Source: Sistotremastrum niveocremeum HHB9708 (lineage: Eukaryota; Basidiomycota; Agaricomycetes; Sistotremastrales; Sistotremastraceae). From it: 57,302 nucleotides of DNA. A model generated the notes under the pieces. That model made no database searches. It saw only the letters and a program-made list of their open reading frames with translations, and was not told the origin of the DNA. A program made the translations under genes and the position numbers. Where the stretch lies: assembly GCA_001630475.1 (NCBI GenBank), contig KV419431.1, positions 54,845 through 112,146 of the forward strand, read 5' to 3'. Shown here piece by piece: positions 48,757-57,302 of this stretch (position 1 is its first letter; every line of letters starts with the position of its first letter).

Positions 48757-51700
48757 TCACATACCGGCTTCATTATCATCTACAGATACTCCTGGATTCC
48801 CCGTTGAGTGATGCGTAGAAGATACTGCTGGATCTCCGTTGATTTCCTCGTCAGGCGCCCCGGTCTCCGTCTCTGTCTCGTCTCCGATATCCATCTCATC
48901 CTCGCGTTCCCCACTTTCCGCACCGGCTGCCCCATCATCGTTGTCGCTATGGCTCACTTCGGAGCCCTGTTCCTCATGAGATGATACATCTGTATCGCTA
49001 CGGTCCTCCATCTCTTCCTCCACCTCGGCTAGGGAAGTCGAACGGGAGGCCTTAACTCTGCCGTCGCGAGGTTTCTGGCTGGCGCTGGATCTGTGGAAGG
49101 TATGTTAGTTTCTGATAACGGACCGATCTGAACTCACTTTTCGGTCCCCGCTAAACTTGAACTATGGGCAGCGGAGATTCGAAGTGTTGGGGCAGGCTTT
49201 GATTTTTGTACCCGTCCTTTACCTCGATCTTCGTAAGCCTTCTTCATGCGATCCTTTTCTTCCTGAGTAATCTCATACTTCGACCTATAGTGTTCCGCAT
49301 CGACTTGGTGATCCCGGCGCAAATGAGCTTCAAGCGAGTATTTCCAGACCAAAGGGGCGTCAGCGGGGCATACGGGGCACTTTAATGGTACGTTGGAGCA
49401 GGGTGACCGTTTGCTCGATTTAGCTGCATACTCATACTTGAACGACTCGATCCCTCCAACCCGAAAGATGCGACAACCGACACATCGCGGGACATCAAGC
49501 TGTTCTTTTTTCTGGGTTCCACTGGCCTTCCGAAAGACGAGATGACACGTAGGGAGAGGTTTCAAGCATCCGCCGCAGACTGGTATTTTGCGATCAAAGT
49601 TAGGATCGTGCAGAACATGTGAGCCCATGTGAGAGACCACAGCCTGAACACTCTGCCAGTTAATTTGCGGAGGTGATGGACAGTAATCACAGTGATTGTT
49701 ATCGTCGTCCTCGGGTATTTCATTGCCGTCGCTTTCCAAGACAAAGCAAGCTTCATCTGTAGAATCATCAGCTCTACGTATATTTAGGAATGTTAATATA
49801 TATGCTCTCACCGTCATGATTGCGATAAGGAAAGGTTGGTGTTTGCTTCACAACGGGAAGATGTTTGACATCGCCGGGCGCCATGGTGTCGTGCATAGTG
49901 GCTCCGATTGCACGAAGTTCATCGCTGCGAAAGAGGTATGTTGGCGGAAATGTATTGACACTGGTAGGAGGGTTGATGGGATGGATGAATCGTCCACTAG
50001 TGTTTATAGTGCCCTCGAACTGCTGGCTCCATGACCAGTCGCTCGCAGTAGCATCGACACTCTCAGATGTCGACGTAGGGAGGATTTGTAATATCTGCAG
50101 AGTCGCACTGATGGATGGCTCACGCAGCAAAGCCAGATCGATTGAATCCACGGTTGATTGCCCGTTCTTCAATGAAATAACTTGCCCAATAGCCAGGAAG
50201 ACAATATCGTTAACAGTCACGAGCGTGGCTACCGGATCGTTGAAAGAGAGAATGGGACCACCAAAAAGAGAGTCGTTATCGATGATGCCGTTTCGAGTTG
50301 GAGGGGTGGTGGCATAGCGGCTGATTTGGGCTACACGTTTTAATCGGTCGGTGGAGTTAGGGCTTGAGTAATATTTAGACCACTCTCGAAGAATGCGAGC
50401 TTTGTTGATCTTCTTGTCATTGAGAGTAATATACGACCTGTCATTGCCACCTCCAGCATCGTCAGCTCCAGCAAGATCCTCGAGATCGATTTCATTGGCC
50501 AAGGCGACCTCATGCTCCGGTGCCTTTTCGAGAGGCGGACCCGTGCGATTCTCATCCAAATCTTCCTCATCATCATCATCTCCTTCAGAGGCCACCTCGC
50601 CGGTTCGTTTGAGTATTGGTTGGCCAAATGGTTGGAGGATGTTGATGTTTTGATTTGCATAGAAATGTTCCCATTGAATCCGAGTTTGCAGGTCAACCAA
50701 GTTAATTGCTGCACGGCGTTGTCCCTCTCGCCAGGACGTTAGTGGAGTTGCGTTGGCGACTTGGACATCACCTGTCCAAGACCCGGGATTTATATGATCA
50801 GCTTGACGATGAACATCGCCTCGGGTCGAAAAAGCGGGGAGGTTTAGACGACGAGGAACCCGATCCCATTCTGGATAAGCTGCGAGGATTTCGGAGGCGG
50901 TTCCAGAATCACTAAGCCTCCAGCCAAGCTGCAAGAGATCCGGATTACTATCGTTCCCCGTGATAGTGCGAACGATTCCAAATAGAACCTCGAGGCGATC
51001 CGTACCCATGAGTATCAGGTAGAAAAGCCCTTTTGGATCGTATACTTTCATCTTTGCGACGCAGAAGAACGCATTTTTGATCATTATCATGGTATCGGCG
51101 TACAATTGCACAGGCATGAAGAGAGCCCGGGCATGATTCTGAGTGTAAAGCGCCAGAAGCATGTGAGCAGCAGTGCTTAGATGAGAGAGTTGTTCGGACA
51201 ATGACATGTCAATGGATGTGTATGGCGCCAGTAACTGCCCAAAGAGTTTCCCCAGTATATTAAGGGCCCGCCGATTCCGTGCGAATGCAGGTTTTTCCAA
51301 GACCTGTGATGCGGTTGGTGGCTTTAACAAATAAATCTCTTTGAGGAGATTATAAGCCAGAACAACATCCTGTTTGTCATCAGGATTGAGGAGGGAATGG
51401 ATGCGATCTTCTTTGAGTCCTTCAAGATGGAAATGAGACGAGAGGGTGCTGCGGTTGATGTGCACACCGTCGACTTGGAGACCTTTCGCACGCAGAAGCA
51501 AGTTGCGGAAGCGTTTGAAGACGTGCTTGTAGTCTTTGTCTCCTGTGAGGTCGTCCTTCCCGACATTCAGATCCAATAGTGTGAGGGGAGAGAGTAATGG
51601 GTAGATGGGAGAGGTGTCGGATAGCGGTGATTGCATGGTGAGAATATTGAAGGAAAGGCCTCGTCTCGATTCTCCATCCGATGCGACACACATGACATAG

Positions 51701-53934
51701 CCCTGCAGCTGATCTGCAGCTTTCCCGCATGCTGTGATTGCGTTCTCAATAAGTTTGACGTGTGTGTCCCCTTTTTCAGTTTTGCAAGTGCCTGAAATCC
51801 CAATTGGCCGGCCAGCGTACACTCGGGTATCACCTGACATCGCACCTAGACAAACGACTGTTGCCTGAAAAATTCATCAGAAAGGATTAATTGACCAACA
51901 GTATTAGAGACTCACTTCGTTTGCCATCACAGCACGACCATCTGCAAAATTGTCGAAAAGCTGATGGGCGTCATCTATCGATGTAAATTCTCGTGGTGTT
52001 TCGGAGGCGTGTTCTCGTGCAACACCAATGATACGATTGGTTGAAGAGTCATATCTTATCCTCTTTTCAACAGCAATCTCATCGAACTGGATGACATAAC
52101 CAAAGCCCCGGGTACCTGGCTTCTTGACGGGAGCATCGGTTCGGATGAGATCTGAAGCGAACATCCGGCCAATGTTCTTTACGTATTCGGCGACAGTAGG
52201 GATCAAATGGCTGATCTCTAAGCGTTCGACAGGCATGCGTCTTCTCACTGTCGACACTGATGGCAACCCCAACGCACGATTGGCGATCCCCAAAGACCGA
52301 GGTCCACCAAACTTCCACAGCAGCCATCCCAGCAGAATCTCGCGCTCTTCGATACTCTTGGGCTTGTAGAGACCAATCGCCGCTTTCTCCAAGGACATCA
52401 CCATCGCTCGCACGCTCGAACCCCGTTTCACTGCTGTCCTCACCAGCGCGCTGACTCGAACCCCCTTCCCACTTGCAATCGCCATCACCAGCCTCTTTCC
52501 ATCTTCAATTTGCTGAGCACGATGAAGAAGTGCGCGTTTGTCGTTGAGCTTCAGGAGTCGCAGGAGGTTGATACGCGCTACCTTGCGAGCGATGATAGCG
52601 AGGAGTCCGGCGATTGATTGATAGTGGTGTGGTGCGTTCTCGTGAACTCCTGTCTTTATACGTTCTAATATGCCCACTAGTATTGAGTGCTTTCGCAGTC
52701 GTATACAAGCATCGCAGGCGCTGGCCCCATCTGGCATGAATTCGTCGCAAGACCACGATCGCAGGAACATCCGAGACCGAATGATGTAGACATCCCAAGG
52801 AGTTTCGTGGTTGACATGCATGGCAAATGGGTAGATGATGTATGGGTTTTGGCCGGGTGGGAATACGATGAGGATTCCAGGGCATCGCTTGTGAGACTTT
52901 GTTTTCTTTGTTTTGATATGGAAGGCGACCGTTTTGCGAACAGGCATGTTATTCTCGTCTAACAGGTCGACGTCGATTGGGGCTTCGTCGGTGGTCGGTG
53001 CATCTACGTCGATGATCGGCTGGCCAGTCTGACCACCCACCGAGAGCGCACCGACAGTACCATTCTCTGATTGCCGGCCCCTGTCAAGGTTCGTCAATAC
53101 ACTCCCACGAGATATGAACATTGCCACTCACATGCTTATCATAGCCTCAACAAGCCGCGATATCTTGCCTTCCAAGACATTAGACTCAATATGCCTGCCA
53201 GCCAGGAATTCGGTGAGCATTTGATAAAAGCCCTCAATTCCGTCGTCACCCGAGTGAATATAGGGTTTAATCGATTCGATTGAGATGTCGCTGCCGCACA
53301 ACCGGTTCAATTTGCGATCTAGAAGCTCCCACACAGTTATATTGTCCGTGTGTGCCTCATTGACCAGTGCGGTATATGTCATCCCCATCCCCTTCGCGTT
53401 CATGTCTGCTGGTTTCTTTGCATCTGGAGGCGATGCAGGAAGCTGCCGCATAGCTCTTTTAAAAGAGGTAAGTACCCCATTCGTCTCCTGAGATGGTGTT
53501 TGATTTTTGACCGGCTCGTTGCAGGCAGCCATTGATGTCGACGAGCCTGATCCTCCAGCATCAGGATTATTTGAACAGGGTTCAGATAATTCTTTTACTA
53601 GGGTGCTCTCTTCGTCCGGAATGATGATTGGATCAAGGGGTGTTAGGATGGGAGTGTGAGTGGGTGGCGGAGTGGGTGGCACGGGCTTCGCTTTTCTTTT
53701 GAAAAGGGATAGGAGAAGGGTCGGTTGAATTCCTTTTTTTGATTTGTTCTGTTCTTGACGTTTGCGACAGCCCTCTGATCCCATGTGGGTTTTCAGGTTA
53801 TATGCATCTGCCTTGGGATTTGACCGCTTGATAGGTGCACCACACAACGGGCATTTTCCATCATCGGTGAGCGTGTATATTATTTCTTCGGATTCACTCT
53901 GCCCCAACCTGACATCAGCACTGCTTAACGCCAC
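48757..53934 (-). CDS. P-element/THAP9-like DDE transposase with zinc fingers
   Basis: Predicted minus-strand exons are 53934-53132, 53080-51916, 51864-49812, 49756 to about 49136, and about 49090-48757. Introns are near 51-55 nt and in phase, giving roughly 1600 aa. The N-terminus has a zinc finger (CPLCG ... HMGSEGC). A second Cys cluster is CDEF...CDACIRLRKH. The transposase core shows FDEIAVEKRIRYD (first acidic residue region of the RNase H fold), YVMCVASDGESRR (second), and DRLEVLFGIVRTITGNDSNP (the conserved C-terminal motif of P-element-type transposases), then WDRVPRRLNLP. Zn-binding CGGCLKP, CVGCRIF and CPVCPAD...HLRRDH close the protein before an acidic tail (ETETETGAPDEE). I recognise this layout from large Agaricomycete transposon proteins; the P-element assignment is by motif only. 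The frame is intact. Confidence 0.65.
49757..49811 (-). other. Intron 3 of the transposase gene
   Basis: 55 nt, GTGAGAGC to GATTCTACAG. Splicing joins FPYRNHD to DEACFVLESDGNE in frame. Confidence 0.65.
51865..51915 (-). other. Intron 2 of the transposase gene
   Basis: 51 nt, GTGAGTCTC to ATTTTTCAG. Splicing joins RAVMANE to ATVVCLGAMSGDTR in frame, a continuous hydrophobic strand of the catalytic domain. Confidence 0.75.
53081..53131 (-). other. Intron 1 of the transposase gene
   Basis: 51 nt, GTGAGTGGC to CCTTGACAG. Removing it joins LVEAMISM to GRQSENGTVG in frame. Without splicing a stop follows ISM at once. Confidence 0.7.
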
Positions 53935-54573
53935 TAGGTTCGCATTTACTCACGTTCGAGGCCATGTTCAGGGAGAAGAAGACCGCCCAGTATGGCAAGA
54001 GCGAGTCGAGGCGACGATGAAAAACTTCGCGGTGTGACGTAACGCACCGAAAACAAGTTTCTTAAGTCATATTTGGTCATGTAATATCATATACGAGCTC
54101 TTAGATACATTAATATATGAAAAATATGACCTGATTTAGAGGGGTACCCGTACGCGGAGCCGACCCCTCAGCGGACCCCCACCCCCTGACCCCTGTATCC
54201 GGAGTTAACGGTCCGCAAACCCCTTGGGGTGCGTTGTTCAAGCGCGACGGAAGCACTTGAGCCATTCGGCAATGATAACATCGAATGGCGGCCACCTCTC
54301 ATCTTTCATTTCTGTAACGTACATATGAGCGTCTTGCTTGACCTAAACGGATATTCAAACCTGAAAATTTTGCCTGTCATCCGATAATGATATCGCTCGT
54401 CTCTGAAAATCCACATCTGGAGTCTTGTTAATCATACCCTCGCGCATCCACATTTCTGAACAAGATTTTAGCGCAGATTTTCGGCCTCACAGACAAGTTG
54501 ACAGTTGAAGCTTTGAAATCGTAGGTGCTTTCGGCATTTTCCGTGCTTCCTTCGATCAACTGTCAGTGTCAAC
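53935..54573. other. Region between the transposase gene and the hAT-like cluster
   Basis: AT-rich to 54,140, with a small inverted pair GTCATATTT near 54,067 and AAATATGAC near 54,122. Then comes the GC-rich repeat block (54141-54260) that mirrors 48.0-48.16 kb. The rest shows no gene. Confidence 0.45.
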
Positions 54574-54942
54574 TAGTGATGCCAAGGTTCGGTTCGAGAA
54601 CCGTTCCGAACCGGGTTTGAACTGAACTGAACCAGAGTTCAGTTCAAGTTCGAGTTCAGTTCAGGTCTGGGACCAAGTGGTTCAGTTCATGGTTCAGGTC
54701 TTTGGCCAGGCACCTGAACCGAGTTCAAACTGAACTGAACCATGAACCCATCCCAAAATAATATGTCAAGTATTATGCCAAATGTGTTCAAAAAATGTAT
54801 TTTCTGATGAATTATCAAGGATGGTAACAGCTATAGGTATATATTATAGATCCTGTACACTATATTAGCTCCCAAGATGCCAGAAGAATATTATGTTAGG
54901 CCTGTGAGTCTTGATATAGGAGGTACAATCAAGGGACACAGT
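54574..54942. mobile_element. Left end of an outer hAT-like element
   Basis: Starts TAGTGATGCCAAGGTTCGG, with the TAGTG start typical of the other hAT-like element here. About 150 bp follow, dense in GAACC/GGTTC and GAACTGAACTGAACC repeats in both orientations, as in transposase-binding subterminal regions. No matching right end is seen in the window. The second element is inserted downstream, so the outer one may be nested and extend beyond 57,302. Confidence 0.45.
54935..54942. repeat. Target-site duplication, left copy
   Basis: GACACAGT immediately before the left inverted end; identical to 57211-57218. Confidence 0.85.
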
Positions 54943-57210
54943 TAGTGTTCGGAAGTCCGGTCACCGCGACCGAAAATGACCGGCGACTGCAACCGGACCG
55001 ACGCGGTCGCGACCGGACCCGCGGTTGCGGTTACGCCGTTTTTCTGACGGTTGCGGTTGGCGGTCAGTCGAACTCTTGAAAACTGCGACAACCGGTCGTG
55101 ACCGGTCGCGACCGGTCACGACCGATAGAATAACACGGTACATACCTGATGAGAATCACACAGAAGAATATGAATGTAGAGCTTGATATCTTGTCATTTG
55201 CACGCAATATGAATTTAGTGAGGGTGATGTGAGGCGAACTGATTCGACATGGCAGCTTTCGATACACTCGGTGTCTATGGAAATAAAGAACGAGCTGAGC
55301 AAACGCAACCGGAATCAGTGATCGACTGACGTCGAAGAAGATCGACGACGCACCATGAAATAACCCATACACGCTCAAGAAACCCTCATTATCGCGTCTG
55401 ACAAAACCTCAGATCACCATCTCTCCCTCCTCTATATTGAACCGGATTCACCATTCTCAGACCCTCTGCAATCGACAAGATCCGAGATCACGTTACATGG
55501 TAGCGCGGAGAGAGCAGGTGGTATGTGGTAGATCGAGGAGCGAAGAAGCAGAGATGACCGATATCACTCATATGAGAGGAAGTACGAGAGGCACGAGAAA
55601 AGAAAAACAAGGGAGCCCAAGGCTGCGCGATCGTTTCGGAAGGCCGGAGACGTCGCCCAGCTTGAGAGAAGACATTGCGAGAATTCGGTGAGAACGGCGA
55701 GGCATCTTGAAGGAGATTCAGCCTTTCTCGTGAGAATTGGCGTGACGACTACACTGGCATAGTTTGACACAAGAACTTCACGACTTGATGCATCTGGATG
55801 CTCGGGCTCTGAGGACGTGTTGGCGGAGTTTGGATTCGACATCGAGAATTGCAGGCGCTCACTGTGTCGCTGCCATGGTCGCTGCTCAGCTCGTGTTTCC
55901 GTCTTCGTGCCTCTTCCACGTACCTCCAAAAGTAGTCGGCCTGGATTTGTCGTCGTGAGGTGAATATGGGGCAGGACGTGCTGTATTGCGAAACGTGAGT
56001 TCGTTTCCTCCGATTCCGATTCCGCTGCTAATGGCTGACTCTGCCATTCGCTCGTGCTTGGCCTCGTCGAGCATTGGATGATGCTCGAGCTGCGTCTCTT
56101 CGAATCCTCGTGACTGCGGAGGCAGAATAGATCAGAGAAAAGTGGGTCGCAGACAGTAAGTCAAATTTTGCCTTTCAATCGTTCGACCAGTACGCTGACA
56201 CCGTGATCTCTCCTTTCTCGGGCAACAACCGTTCATGATATACGATTCACGTCGTCCCTCCCTCATTCCGTCGTCATGCGCTCCATTCTCAAAGAACTCC
56301 ACCACTTTCTCAACAATGAAACCCTCGTTCTGTTAACAACAGCTCAAGCCTTCGAGCCGAATGACGAAGGCCCGCTCATTCACTCTCCACTCTCCACCCC
56401 TTCGCCCCCTTTCCCAATCCCACCCAATTCTCTCTCACGTCACGACTTGTCTCCCAAATCCACCGTCCATAACGAGTCAACCACTGAAGAACGATGGAGA
56501 CGTCCGCACTCGACTCTGAGATTAGGATTCAGGATGAGCGGATAGCGACTCGGATGTGCTGACTACATTGAGTTACTGAGAGACAATCGTCAAGGTGCGT
56601 GTGTTATGCATATTCTTTTTCTCGACATATGCTAACGTTTGATGTATTCTTTTCTTCGAAGCTGTGTCTGGGGAGACAACGCGCATCTTGCCCGATACCG
56701 TCCGTCCGTCCTTTCAATCGTACCTTCGCTATCGAACTCCGCTGACTTACGATTGCTATCGTCCGCATACCTATCAAGACAAAACTCAAACATACTTGAC
56801 ACTCATTTCGCCGCTCCGATGTCAAAGGTACGAATGGTGGCAAGAATGGTGGTGAAGCTTCGACTCGGACGTGTTGCAACTAGGTTGTGGCGCGGGGGAT
56901 ATGACATGTAACAGGCGAAGGATGTGATTGCGAGTGCATTACATGCACGATGCTAGCTCTGTACATAGCTTTGTATCAACAGTATTGACTCTTTCTTCTT
57001 GTGTTGCAAGGACAGTCACCGGTTGGGTGACCGGTCTTGATTGCAACCGGTCTCACAACCGCAACCGGACCATAGACCGCCGGTCATGACTGTAGACCGC
57101 GGTCACGGTTGCCGGTCGAGCCAAATCGGTGCGACCGGCAACCGATACCGGTTTCCGGTCGGCGCCTGCGGCGGGCCAGGGTCCGGTCCTGACCGGACCT
57201 CGGAACACTA
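54943..57210. mobile_element. hAT-like non-autonomous DNA transposon, 2268 bp
   Basis: The ends are inverted repeats of 21 bp with two mismatches: TAGTGTTCGGAAGTCCGG at the left, TAGTGTTCCGAGGTCCGG read inward from the right. They are flanked by a perfect 8-bp duplication GACACAGT. An 8-bp duplication with a TA-start end is typical of the hAT superfamily. Both subterminal regions (54,950-55,130 and 57,015-57,200) are packed with ACCGG/CCGGT motifs in both orientations, probably transposase-binding sites. The interior has only short frames (55437-55691 plus, 55564-55929 minus, 56276-56545 plus) with no transposase motif, so it would need help in trans. The near-perfect ends and duplication suggest recent movement. 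Confidence 0.85.
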
Positions 57211-57218
57211 GACACAGT
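57211..57218. repeat. Target-site duplication, right copy
   Basis: GACACAGT immediately after the right inverted end; partner of 54935-54942. Confidence 0.85.
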
Positions 57219-57302
57219 GTTGTTGGTACCCTAGAAATGTTGATACAGTATAGCTTGTGGCATAGATGAAGTAACAGAATATGCTTTGGTGAGAAGTAAT
57301 GC
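57219..57302. other. Last bases, probably interior of the outer element
   Basis: If the outer element starting at 54574 is real, this AT-rich stretch is its interior. Nothing else seen. Confidence 0.3.

Larger units (their letters stand above)
48018..54226. mobile_element. Putative DNA transposon carrying the P-element-like transposase gene
   Basis: The transposase gene is bracketed by related GC-rich sequences: CAAGGGGTTT at 48018-48027 and its reverse complement AAACCCCTTG at 54217-54226, plus CCCGTACGCGGAGC in the same orientation at 48056-48069 and 54147-54160. The inverted pair fits terminal or subterminal repeats. The direct pair, followed on both sides by a CCC-rich stretch and GTAT.TCCG, could instead be two copies of an unrelated short repeat. 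Exact ends and a target duplication could not be fixed. Confidence 0.35.

Noticed and set aside
54960-55130. ACCGGT-rich stretch as a CRISPR-like array
   Set aside because: The repeats are short, in both orientations and without spacers of constant length; they are subterminal repeats of the hAT-like element.

Overview
The window looks like a basidiomycete (Agaricomycete) nuclear chromosome. The genes carry many short GT-AG introns of about 49-70 nt. The dominant protein family is the DUF6535 membrane family (Pfam PF20153), which is greatly expanded in mushrooms. The mobile elements are a hAT-like element and a P-element/THAP9-like transposase gene of the kind common in Agaricomycetes. No rRNA, tRNA, CRISPR array or retroelement polymerase was recognised. 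All calls come from reading the sequence; no database search was run.

Positions 78 to about 47,950 hold a head-to-tail array of eight paralogous genes, here called A to H, all on the minus strand: A 1480-4688, B 8022-11206, C 14602-17582, D 21298-24476, E 27801-30747, F 33495-36723, G 38344-41462 and H 44987-47880. Stop-to-stop spacing is 4.8-6.7 kb. Each encodes a protein of roughly 930-980 aa with the same plan: an N-terminal exon with the motif DTPLFNRLI.LI..QNAT and a charged coiled-coil-like stretch; an exon ending HGKKFD.LIRDAIKG; the DUF6535 membrane domain split over three exons; a long cytosolic-looking helical region; and a separate Ser/Pro-rich last exon, usually ending SPALENAHKED. 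D has a one-base frameshift. F has a divergent tail exon. H has lost its promoter region.

The array shows strong concerted evolution. A and B share a 708-bp tract with no mismatch across exon, intron and exon, while flanking sequence has diverged. Central segments of the other copies recombine in a mosaic fashion. The 5' flanks share a regulatory block (palindrome ATGGTACCAT followed by GCCTCATG, then CCAAT, then a CACAGCCTTsGTGTGAA box). The intergenic DNA is also repeated and carries decayed remnants of at least one other gene.

The left edge (1-77) looks like the end of a transposon. On the right the array is cut within the promoter of H by a segment holding a five-exon transposase gene (48757-53934, minus) bracketed by related GC-rich repeats near 48.02 and 54.2 kb. 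Beyond it lies a second transposon cluster: a 2268-bp hAT-like element (54943-57210) with 21-bp inverted ends and a perfect 8-bp target duplication, apparently nested in another hAT-like element whose left end is near 54574.

The most interesting system is the array itself: multi-membrane proteins with shared promoters, conserved termini, a shuffled middle and active gene conversion. That pattern fits a diversifying recognition or defence family, but this is inference.
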